A DNA stretch of 8,991 bases from Chloroflexota bacterium (GTDB lineage Bacteria; Chloroflexota; Anaerolineae; Ardenticatenales; Ardenticatenaceae), in NCBI GenBank assembly GCA_003520455.1, contig DOUV01000352.1:531-9521 (forward strand), in the 5' to 3' direction. The translations under genes were made by a program, and so were the position numbers. Positions 1 to 7,210 of the stretch are shown here, one piece after another (within the stretch, counting starts at the first letter, position 1; the number at the start of each line of letters is the position of its first letter). The notes under the pieces are model-generated. The model searched no databases, was not told the DNA's origin, and worked only from the letters and a program-made list of their open reading frames with translations.

Positions 1-37
1 GGGGGAGGGCCGGGGAGGGGGTCGAATCGACCCCCTC
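1..37 (+). promoter_or_regulatory. G-quadruplex motif overlapping a perfect hairpin upstream of hsdM
   Basis: Bases 1-21 contain four G-tracts of 5, 3, 4 and 5 Gs separated by only A, CC and A, which meets the usual G3+N1-7 quadruplex rule. The last tract (17-21) is also the 5' arm of a perfect hairpin: bases 15-24 pair with 28-37 around the loop AAT at 25-27, a 10-bp stem with a core of five G-C pairs. No T-tract follows on either strand, so it does not look like a standard intrinsic terminator. Its place about 36 nt before the hsdM start suggests a leader or operator-like element for the operon. The structures are visible in the sequence; any regulatory role is inference. Confidence 0.4.
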
Positions 38-73
38 AAACCGCCCCATTCCACCCACTACGAACGGAAATCC

Positions 74-1717
74 ATGGCCAATACGATTACTGCCATCAAA
101 CGACAAACCAACGAGACCCTGCGCAACGATATCTGGCGCGCCTGCGACATTTTGCGGCGCGACAACAACGTGGGCGGGGTGATGGAGTACACCGAGCACC
201 TCGCCTGGCTACTCTTCCTGAAATTCCTGGACGAGGAAGAGAAAAAACGCACGACCGAGGCCTACTTGACCGATAAGCCCTACGAACGGGTTATCCCTGA
301 GGATCTATCCTGGGACTCCTGGGCCGGTCCCCTCGTCCTCAACAAGTGGAAGGCAGACGAGCTGATCCAGTTTGTGCGCGGCCGCCTGCTGCCCGGTTTG
401 GCGACCCTGTCCGGCTCGCCCCTGGCCCGAACAGTCGCCCGCATCTTCTCGGATGAGAGCGTCGGCGACCTGAACGTCGTGCGCAGCGTGCCCGTCTGCG
501 CCTCTGGCTACAACCTCAAAGACGTGCTGGAGATCATCAACACCATCCGCTTCGACAGCGACACTGATATCTACACCATCTCAGAGGTCTATGAAGGCCT
601 GCTCGAGCGGATGGGAAACGAGAACCGGATTGCCGGCGAGTTCTACACCCCCCGCCCGGTGATCAAATTCATGGTGGAGGTGATCGATCCTCAGATCGGC
701 GAGACGGTGTATGATCCGGCGGTCGGTTCGGCAGGCTTTCTTGTGGCTGCTTACGACTGGATGAAGGACAAAGTGTGCACCGCCGCCCAGCGCGAGCTTC
801 TCCAGCGCCAGACCTTCTACGGCCAGGAGAAGAAGGGGCTTTCCGCCCTGCTGGGCACGATGAACATGGTGCTGCACGGCGTCGCCACGCCGAACATCCG
901 CCGCGCCAATACCCTGGAAGAGTCGATGACCGGCAGCGTCAGCGGGCGCTACGATGTCATCCTGACGAACCCGCCCTTTGGCGGTAAGGAAGGCCGGCAC
1001 ATCCAGGAGAACTTCACCGTCCGGGCCAACGCGACCGAGCTGCTCTTCCTCCAGCACATCATCAAGAAACTGAAACAGTCCCCCGTGAATGCCCGCGCCG
1101 CGATGGTTGTGCCCGAGGGCACTCTCTTCCGCGGCGGTGCCTTCGCTGAGGTGAAGAAGGATTTACTGGAGCAGTTTCATCTTTTCGCGGTGGTCAGCCT
1201 GCCACCCGGCACCTTCGCGCCTTACTCCGACGTGAAGACGGCTCTCCTCTTCTTCCAGCGCCCCGACGAGGTCCTGACCCATAATCCCCTGGCCCGCTAC
1301 GAGACCTGGTACTACGAGTTGCCGCTGCCGGAGGAGTTGAAGAAATTCAGCAAGGGGAGCAAGATCCAGGACGAGCACTTTGCCGAGGCGCGCGAGATGT
1401 GGCGCCGCTGGCGCGCCTACCTCCGCGGCGAAGCCGGGCGCCCGTTCCCTCTGGCCGACGAAGTTCGTTCTGCCTGGCAGGCCCACCACAACGACGGCGC
1501 CCCCAAGCCGGCCGAGCCCTACACGTCGTGGGTCGAAACCCTCGACGACCTCAAGGCCCGCGGCTACGACCTCAGCGCCCGCAACCCCAACCAAGACGAC
1601 CGGGTCACTCTTCCCCATCCCGCTGAACTCACCGCACGGCTTCTCGAGCGCACGCGCGAGTTACACAGTATTTTGGAGAATCTGCATGAAATGGTGAGTA
1701 ATGGTGCGGAGGAATAA
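74..1717 (+). CDS. hsdM: Type I restriction-modification DNA methyltransferase subunit HsdM
   Basis: This 547-residue protein is predicted to transfer a methyl group from S-adenosylmethionine to N6 of adenine, at sites chosen by HsdS, in a cytoplasmic M2S1 complex. Residues about 15-155 form the helical HsdM N-terminal domain. The catalytic core follows: GEFYTPR at 188-194, SAM-binding motif I DPAVGSAGFL at 214-223, YGQE at 249-252 and catalytic motif IV NPPF at 299-302. The segment at 381-394 (FAPYSDVKTALLFF) and the tail (YDLSAR at 498-503, then a HPAEL helix) are also typical of HsdM. Length is normal for the family. The ATG at 74 leaves a complete N-terminal domain, although the upstream Shine-Dalgarno match (CGGAAA) is weak. 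The stop overlaps the hsdS start by one base. All key residues are present, so it is probably active. Confidence 0.96.
   Translation: MANTITAIKRQTNETLRNDIWRACDILRRDNNVGGVMEYTEHLAWLLFLKFLDEEEKKRTTEAYLTDKPYERVIPEDLSWDSWAGPLVLNKWKADELIQFVRGRLLPGLATLSGSPLARTVARIFSDESVGDLNVVRSVPVCASGYNLKDVLEIINTIRFDSDTDIYTISEVYEGLLERMGNENRIAGEFYTPRPVIKFMVEVIDPQIGETVYDPAVGSAGFLVAAYDWMKDKVCTAAQRELLQRQTFYGQEKKGLSALLGTMNMVLHGVATPNIRRANTLEESMTGSVSGRYDVILTNPPFGGKEGRHIQENFTVRANATELLFLQHIIKKLKQSPVNARAAMVVPEGTLFRGGAFAEVKKDLLEQFHLFAVVSLPPGTFAPYSDVKTALLFFQRPDEVLTHNPLARYETWYYELPLPEELKKFSKGSKIQDEHFAEAREMWRRWRAYLRGEAGRPFPLADEVRSAWQAHHNDGAPKPAEPYTSWVETLDDLKARGYDLSARNPNQDDRVTLPHPAELTARLLERTRELHSILENLHEMVSNGAEE
1708..1712 (+). promoter_or_regulatory. 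Strong ribosome binding site for hsdS
   Basis: GGAGG lies inside the last codons of hsdM, four bases before the ATG at 1717. With the TAATG overlap this fixes the hsdS start and points to translational coupling of the M and S subunits. Confidence 0.7.
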
Positions 1718-2970
1718 TGGAATTGTGGGACTTGCCGTCCGAGTGGGAGTGGCGACAGGTACAGGAAGTTGCTGAAGACACGGAGAGACGCAACCCGAGA
1801 CTAGATCCTGAGACCACATTCCGATATGTGGATATAAGTTCTGTAGATAACGAGAAAGGTGCGATTAAGACAGATGAAGCTCGCACCATTGTAGGACGTG
1901 AAGCGCCGAGTAGGGCAAGAAAGGTGATTAAGGTTAATGATGTAATTTTTGCCACTACGCGTCCTTATCTAAAAAATATTGCTCTGATACCGGCTGATTT
2001 AGATGATCAAGTGTGTTCAACCGGGTTTTGTGTTTTAAGAGCAAGACAAGGTGCTGCAGAACCAAAGTACATCTATTATGCTTGCCGATCCGACTTCTTT
2101 ATCAATCAACTGTTACCTAAACAACGCGGCGCGAACTACCCCGCGGTCACGGATGGAGATGTATTCGATACGCGACTCCCAATTCCCTACCCCGAAAACC
2201 CCGCGCGCTCCCTCGCCGAGCAGCGCCGCATCGTCGCTCGCATCGAGACGCTCTTTGAGGAGCTGCGGGAGATGCAGCGGCTGAACAATGCGATCAAGGA
2301 GGATACGGGGCGGTTGATGGGGGCGGTGTTGGGGGAGGTGTTTTCCGATCTGGTAGCAAAGTATGAATGCGTTACAATCAAGCGGCTAAAGCAACAAGAG
2401 GCTTTGAGTATCACAGGAGGCGGTACGCCATCGACAGAAAAAACAGAATATTGGACTGGCAGTATACCGTGGGCCTCACCAAAAGATATGAAGACATGGC
2501 TTATTGGAGATACTCAGAAACATATCACGCAAGAGGCGATTGAGGAATCAAGTGCAAAACGTGTGAAGGCAGGCTCCATCTTAGTAGTAGTTCGTGGAAT
2601 GATTTTAGCTCGCACCTGGCCAGTCGCTATTGCTCGTGTCGAATTAGCCATTAATCAGGACATGAAGGCTTTGACTCCTTGCGGAGAACTCGACGAGAGA
2701 TTTCTCGGCTATATGCTGCGTGCTCTGACTCCAGAAGTGCTAGGGCGTGTTGAAACAGCGGCGCACGGGACAAAGCGCCTTCCAAGCGATGTTTTGGAAG
2801 CACTTGAAATTCCCCTGCCCGAGAGAACAGTACAGAAACGGATCGCTGTCTATCTGGAAAACGTCGAGTCGGAGATAAGGGCGATGCAAGACATCCAGGC
2901 CGATGACGAGCAAGCATTGCAGCACGTGGAACAGGCTATACTGATGAAGGCCTTCCGGGGAGAGCTATGA
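1717..2970 (+). CDS. hsdS: Type I restriction-modification specificity subunit HsdS
   Basis: HsdS recognises a bipartite DNA target and docks the HsdM subunits. This 417-residue protein has the classical two-half layout: target recognition domain 1 at about 5-155, a central conserved helix at about 163-212, target recognition domain 2 at about 217-366 (with GGGTPST and PWASPKDM at its start), and a C-terminal conserved helix at 368-417 ending in ILMKAFRGEL, a common HsdS ending. The two helical spacers resemble each other (EQRRIVARIETLFEELREMQ against VQKRIAVYLENVESEIRAMQ), giving the expected internal pseudo-symmetry. The target sequence cannot be read from the protein. Composition is mosaic: bases 1921-1980 in TRD1 are 30% GC, while 2161-2220 and 2281-2340 around the central helix are 62-63%, as expected if TRDs have been exchanged. 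It is translationally coupled to hsdM. The gene downstream is in the same reading frame. Confidence 0.95.
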   Translation: MELWDLPSEWEWRQVQEVAEDTERRNPRLDPETTFRYVDISSVDNEKGAIKTDEARTIVGREAPSRARKVIKVNDVIFATTRPYLKNIALIPADLDDQVCSTGFCVLRARQGAAEPKYIYYACRSDFFINQLLPKQRGANYPAVTDGDVFDTRLPIPYPENPARSLAEQRRIVARIETLFEELREMQRLNNAIKEDTGRLMGAVLGEVFSDLVAKYECVTIKRLKQQEALSITGGGTPSTEKTEYWTGSIPWASPKDMKTWLIGDTQKHITQEAIEESSAKRVKAGSILVVVRGMILARTWPVAIARVELAINQDMKALTPCGELDERFLGYMLRALTPEVLGRVETAAHGTKRLPSDVLEALEIPLPERTVQKRIAVYLENVESEIRAMQDIQADDEQALQHVEQAILMKAFRGEL

Positions 2971-2973
2971 GTC

Positions 2974-5601
2974 ATGCCGGATATCACTGGGACTTTTAAG
3001 CAAGTCCGCACCCTCTTCCAGCAAGCCGGCGAGCCGGAGGTACTTCCTTTTATCGAAGGGACAGGCTTCTTGCTCCTGCTTCTTCACCTTCTTGGCCGCG
3101 AAGGCCGAGACGAGTCTTGGAAGCGAACGAACCTCGGCTATTTCGATCAAGAGCGGAACTGCTATGTTGGGCCAGAGAATAGTCTCGAGAATACACGTGC
3201 GGCTATTGCGGAATGGTTTTACGCTGTTGACGATTCTGGGCAGCGCGAAAACGTACCTCTGCCGCCGGTGCGATTAGAAGAAGAACAACTTGAGAAGGCG
3301 CTGATGCTGCTGTACCGGCTAGAAGAGCCACGCGGTGACACCTTCAACCAGTACTTGCTTGCTCCACCTCATCTGGACAGCTTACTCCCCGGTAAACGTT
3401 ATCCTACTCCCCGCCATATTGTTGAGCACATGACGCGATTGCTCTCCCCGGAGGCCGGCGGATGTATCACCGACCTCGCCTGCGGCAGCGGAAGCTTCCT
3501 CGTGGCAGCTCATCAGGTCGCAGGCGCTCTCAGAGCCGTCACCGGCTTCGAAATCTCCGGTCCCTGGACACGCCTCGCGTGGACGAACGCGATCCTCCAC
3601 GATATTCCCCCGGAGCGGCTGCGCCTGTACGCTCGCAACAGCTTCCGTGGCGAGACCCAAGCTGATGAGCGGGATCTCTACGATGGCGTGCTCATGAATC
3701 CGCCCTTTGGTATTCGTGAGGATCCCGCGCTCCTTGCCCGAGCCCTTGGTGACGATTGGCGAACTACCAGCAGTGAGGTTGCGTTGACGGCCCTTGCCCT
3801 CCGTCGCTTGCGTGTGGGCGGCAGAGCAATAGTGCTGGTTCCATCGGGCGTTCTCTTTCGCGACAGCACCGCGGAGCGAGAACTTCGCCGTCAACTGGTC
3901 GAGGAACAGACGCTACGCGCTGTCATCACCTATCCAGAAGATGCTTTTCAGCCATTCAGCGGCATTCAGACTCACAGTCTTCTCTTCCGAAAGTCGGCCC
4001 CCCTGGCTGATCACCCAATCTGGCTTTTCTTTATCACGCGGGACGGGCGCCTGGGTGCCAAAAACCGTCACGACGATGAATACGAGCCAAACCAGTTGCC
4101 GCTCGTTGAAGCAGTTGTGCTGGGCCAGGGCAACTCTATAACTGCCCCGACCGGCGAATCTGCGATTCATCTCACGTGGATCCCCCGCGTACAAGATGCC
4201 GTCGGCCAACCGTCCGAGGGGTATCACGTTCAGGTCGACGCATCCCATGCCCTCAAGTCACTTGTAACTTTGCGACACCCCGCTGGCGGGCACCTGGCCC
4301 ACTGGCTCACTATCCAGCAATCCATCACTGACACTGATGGCTCGCCTCCCCCCTTGGACCACTTGGTCATAGTGCGCGAGAATGCCGAGGCAGAACCAAC
4401 GGCTTGGTGGCCATCGGGAGAGCCTTCGACCTCCGTAACCTGGATAGTGGAAGATGACGCGGCGTGGCCAGAATCCTACTGGACGGTGAAACTGGATGAC
4501 AAGGGCGATGAAAAGAAGAGTTGGTGGCGCCTTTACCCACCTGATGATAACACTGGCTGGCGCCTCACAGAAAACAGAGATAATACTGGTGCGTTGGTAA
4601 TCCTCGACAACCCACCCGATGTCCCCGATCACCGTGTATTGCTCTTTGACGAGCATGGCGCCGTGATAGCTACCAAAGCCGCATCCAACCGGGGTGAGTT
4701 GGAAAGGAATACAAAGGATGCGCTCGCTGTTTATGGCGCGGATAGCACACTGGTAGGTTATCTTTGGGATTTGGACGAATTGGTCGGAGAGGGAGACGCG
4801 GCCGAGCACCAGCCACGCGGCTTTCTGCTGTTGCTCACTCAACCCGAGGCGTCCTTTCCGATCGTGTCCCAGAGCGCGACCCAAGTGCGCGCCGACGTCG
4901 TCCGCAGTTTTTTCGCCGAGTTGCGCCAGGTATCATCAGGGGATGGTGAGACTCTCCGGGGCGCGCTTCTCGGCGAGATCGGATCAGAGGGCCAGGTACA
5001 ACGCGTCCAATTCTGGTTCGCCGACCAGCCTCCCTGGCGATCTCGCCATCAGCAGGTGCGTGGCCTGTGCCTGGATGCTACCGGGCAGATACTTGGTCTG
5101 CTGCTCCCCGCGGTTTCCCTACAGACCGGCGATGCTTCTGCCTATGACCTGCAACCGCGCAGTCACCTTCCTGTCAGTGGAGTAGCTGATACGGCAGAGC
5201 GCGACCCCGCTCGCCTGTTGACCCGCATCAGGAAGAACCAGCACCGCCTGCATCGCCATCTTGACTTCATGCTCGGTATCATCGAGCAGTCTGCCTCAAC
5301 CTCGGTCGAGATGCCGCCTCAGCTTGCCAACGTTGACCTACCATCTGAATTGTTGGACGAGCAACAGCGTAGTCTCTGGCGACAAATCCAAGAGGACTCG
5401 CAAGCGGACGACCACACCTTATTCACAGCCAATACCTTCATCCCAACGATAGGAGCGAATAGTCAGCACCAGACCACTATCGAGCAAAATCTGGAGCTGT
5501 TCGTTGCCTTGGGCGTTATTGTCCCAGTCTGGGTACAGGACGCTCTCTACTACCGTCGCATCACGGAAAGTGATATCTGGCCTGCCGAGGGGAAAGCTTG
5601 A
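2974..5601 (+). CDS. Large HsdM-like N6-adenine DNA methylase with long insertion and C-terminal winged-helix-like segment
   Basis: This 875-residue protein is a second, divergent N6-adenine methylase. After a short helical N-terminus (about 1-125) come YPTPR at 143-147, which matches the FYTPR of HsdM, SAM motif I DLACGSGSFL at 167-176, and catalytic NPPF at 242-245. All are intact, so catalysis is plausible. Residues about 345-715 match nothing I recognise. They are rich in Trp (about 478-530) and hold two similar beta-hairpin-like stretches (near 555-570 and 697-712). HsdM-like tail motifs then reappear: YDLQPR at 724-729 and DPARLLTRIRKNQ at 744-756. The last ~90 residues look like a winged-helix unit ending in a Leu-rich helix and YYRRIT. 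It lies 3 nt after hsdS; a GGGGAG at 2957-2962 serves as ribosome binding site for the ATG at 2974. It may be a methylase with its own recognition module or a sensor subunit. The methylase fold is sure; the role is not. Confidence 0.85.
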   Translation: MPDITGTFKQVRTLFQQAGEPEVLPFIEGTGFLLLLLHLLGREGRDESWKRTNLGYFDQERNCYVGPENSLENTRAAIAEWFYAVDDSGQRENVPLPPVRLEEEQLEKALMLLYRLEEPRGDTFNQYLLAPPHLDSLLPGKRYPTPRHIVEHMTRLLSPEAGGCITDLACGSGSFLVAAHQVAGALRAVTGFEISGPWTRLAWTNAILHDIPPERLRLYARNSFRGETQADERDLYDGVLMNPPFGIREDPALLARALGDDWRTTSSEVALTALALRRLRVGGRAIVLVPSGVLFRDSTAERELRRQLVEEQTLRAVITYPEDAFQPFSGIQTHSLLFRKSAPLADHPIWLFFITRDGRLGAKNRHDDEYEPNQLPLVEAVVLGQGNSITAPTGESAIHLTWIPRVQDAVGQPSEGYHVQVDASHALKSLVTLRHPAGGHLAHWLTIQQSITDTDGSPPPLDHLVIVRENAEAEPTAWWPSGEPSTSVTWIVEDDAAWPESYWTVKLDDKGDEKKSWWRLYPPDDNTGWRLTENRDNTGALVILDNPPDVPDHRVLLFDEHGAVIATKAASNRGELERNTKDALAVYGADSTLVGYLWDLDELVGEGDAAEHQPRGFLLLLTQPEASFPIVSQSATQVRADVVRSFFAELRQVSSGDGETLRGALLGEIGSEGQVQRVQFWFADQPPWRSRHQQVRGLCLDATGQILGLLLPAVSLQTGDASAYDLQPRSHLPVSGVADTAERDPARLLTRIRKNQHRLHRHLDFMLGIIEQSASTSVEMPPQLANVDLPSELLDEQQRSLWRQIQEDSQADDHTLFTANTFIPTIGANSQHQTTIEQNLELFVALGVIVPVWVQDALYYRRITESDIWPAEGKA
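5587..5592 (+). promoter_or_regulatory. Ribosome binding site that decides the ATPase start
   Basis: GAGGGG sits eight bases before the ATG at 5601. A TTG three bases earlier (5598) is in frame, but ATG at standard spacing, in a TGATG stop-start overlap with the upstream gene, is the more likely start. Confidence 0.6.
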
Positions 5602-7202
5602 TGAAACTGATTCGCTTCAAGATTGAAAATCACTTTGTCCTAAAAGGGCTCGATATCACGTTTGGTGAGTTTCAGGATAAATCTCCCATCACGGGCAAAA
5701 GGCAGACGTACGCAATCGACTTCCTCGTCGGTGTGAACGGCACCGGCAAATCTACCGTTCTCCGGTTACTTGCAGCTATCTTCAAAGCGATCGAGAGTGG
5801 AACGCTAGACGGAGATATCCAGACTGGGTTCGAGTTGGAGTATTTCCTCCGCGATCCGAAGAAAAAATCTGACCAACGAGTCGTGATCCGGCATCGAACG
5901 GGCGATTTAGATACTGAGGGGACAATAGTCGAGTTGGATGGTGGCCGAGCCTCGCTGGACGATGTGCTCCCCAGGCATATTGTGATCTTAACCTCGGGCG
6001 ATGAGGAATCCTGGCGTACGACCCTGAAGGGACCAGCGGCATCGACTGATGCTGATGGCGCTGCCCTCAGGCTTCCGGTCACAGAGCGTTATCAGAGAGA
6101 GCTGCCCGGATATCTGCCCAAGCCAAAGATCCAGGAAGAGCAACAACAAGCCTCCGAGAGTCGCCTTCTCTTCGTTCAGCAGCAACATCTTCCACTGGCC
6201 ACACTCTGCGGTCTCATTTCACATTACGCCACGGTAAAAGCGGAGTTTGAAAGGCTAGAACAGGCTGGCGAGTCAAAGAAGGTGGAGGATATAACGGGAC
6301 CCCTCAGTCTGATTCTTGAAGAGAGCAACATCAAATCAATGGTCGGCTTCTCCCTCCGCTGCCGCCTCTATAAGGAATTGACCCAATCAACCCTCCACGA
6401 AACAGTGAACCATCTTCAGCGCCTCGCCACGCGGACAATCCGGCAAGGACCGGACCGCCTTCTCGTCTTTTTGGGCGAACCGCACCAACTGGCGAAGCGC
6501 ATTACCCAAAACCCCGAATTGGGCCGCGATCTGGAGCTTTACAGTGCCCTTGCCCCGCTTGTCATGCCTGATGAGTACGGCAATCAAGTATTGCAGGATA
6601 TCAACATATTCCTGCAACTTTATCCTCCCGTGAAGTCACAGAAAGACCGACCTTCTGCGCCGCCTCTTCATCTTTTTAAGTGGCTGAGCGATGGCGAGCG
6701 CAACTTCCTAAGTCGCATGGCCCTCATGTCCCTGCTCACCACTGCCGACACCCTCGTTCTCCTCGATGAACCTGAGGTACATTTCAACGACTACTGGAAA
6801 CGACGGATTGTCAAGCTGCTCGACAGCGTGATGGGAGAGCACTACGTCCACGCGCTCATAACCACGCACTCCAGTATCACCGTGACAGATGCCTTAAGCA
6901 AGGATGTTGTAAAATTGGTTCGCTCGGGCGTCTATACTACCAAGTCGGAGCCACCCGCTGTCGAAACGTTTGGTGCCGACCCGAGTGACGTGATGATCCA
7001 TCTTTTTGATGCGCCCTTCGCCACCGGACAGTACAGCGTTGACGAGATCCTCAGCCTCCTACGTGGAGAGGGTCCCATCACCAGCCAACCTCGTCGTGAG
7101 CGAGAGATCGAAAAGCTTGAAGGCACAATCGATAAGATTGCACCGGGCTATTTCCGCTTCCGCATGCGAGAAAAAATCCATCGCCTCCGTGCCGGCTCAT
7201 AG
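5601..7202 (+). CDS. Restriction-system-associated ABC/AAA-type ATPase, PtuA-like
   Basis: This is a 533-residue P-loop ATPase of the SMC/RecF/ABC class, numbered from the ATG at 5601. The start MKLIRFKIENHFVLKGLDITF is the usual beta-strand opening of such proteins. Walker A GVNGTGKST is at 44-52, the ABC signature LSDGE at 362-366, Walker B with catalytic Glu (LVLLDEPEVHF) at 385-395, and the switch His in ITTHSS at 420-425. About 300 residues separate Walker A from the signature, including a Gln-rich helix near 178-196 and a probable helical arm. No TOPRIM domain follows Walker B, unlike OLD or Gabija GajA proteins. The tail (about 500-530, Arg-rich, GYFRFRMR) resembles PtuA-type ATPases. 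It probably dimerises on ATP binding and controls the HNH protein encoded 8 nt downstream. The product class 'restriction system-associated AAA family ATPase' fits, from memory. The ATPase call is firm; the PtuA relation is inferred from motifs and context. Confidence 0.88.
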   Translation: MKLIRFKIENHFVLKGLDITFGEFQDKSPITGKRQTYAIDFLVGVNGTGKSTVLRLLAAIFKAIESGTLDGDIQTGFELEYFLRDPKKKSDQRVVIRHRTGDLDTEGTIVELDGGRASLDDVLPRHIVILTSGDEESWRTTLKGPAASTDADGAALRLPVTERYQRELPGYLPKPKIQEEQQQASESRLLFVQQQHLPLATLCGLISHYATVKAEFERLEQAGESKKVEDITGPLSLILEESNIKSMVGFSLRCRLYKELTQSTLHETVNHLQRLATRTIRQGPDRLLVFLGEPHQLAKRITQNPELGRDLELYSALAPLVMPDEYGNQVLQDINIFLQLYPPVKSQKDRPSAPPLHLFKWLSDGERNFLSRMALMSLLTTADTLVLLDEPEVHFNDYWKRRIVKLLDSVMGEHYVHALITTHSSITVTDALSKDVVKLVRSGVYTTKSEPPAVETFGADPSDVMIHLFDAPFATGQYSVDEILSLLRGEGPITSQPRREREIEKLEGTIDKIAPGYFRFRMREKIHRLRAGS

Positions 7203-7210
7203 GGAACTCT

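Noticed and set aside
15..37. Perfect hairpin as an intrinsic terminator of an upstream gene
   Set aside because: No T-tract follows the stem on the + strand (AAACCGCC) or on the minus strand (CCCGG).
581..1057. Long minus-strand open frame inside hsdM (and similar ones at 1163-1618 and 4258-4884)
   Set aside because: They lie fully opposite well-supported genes, have low-complexity Arg/Ala/Gly/Val-rich or unrecognisable products, and are explained by GC-rich codon bias of the real strand.
1399..1697. Plus-strand frames overlapping the 3' part of hsdM with Pro/Arg/Ser/Thr-rich products
   Set aside because: Out-of-frame shadows of a continuous HsdM coding sequence, without a plausible start signal or domain.
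3064..3096. Hydrophobic Leu run near residue 31-41 of the second methylase as a membrane segment
   Set aside because: It is only about 11 residues long and sits in a helical N-terminal domain of a DNA-modifying enzyme; too short to span a membrane.
5598..5600. TTG start for the ATPase
   Set aside because: The adjacent ATG at 5601 has proper spacing to the GAGGGG site and a typical stop-start overlap; the TTG would add only one residue.
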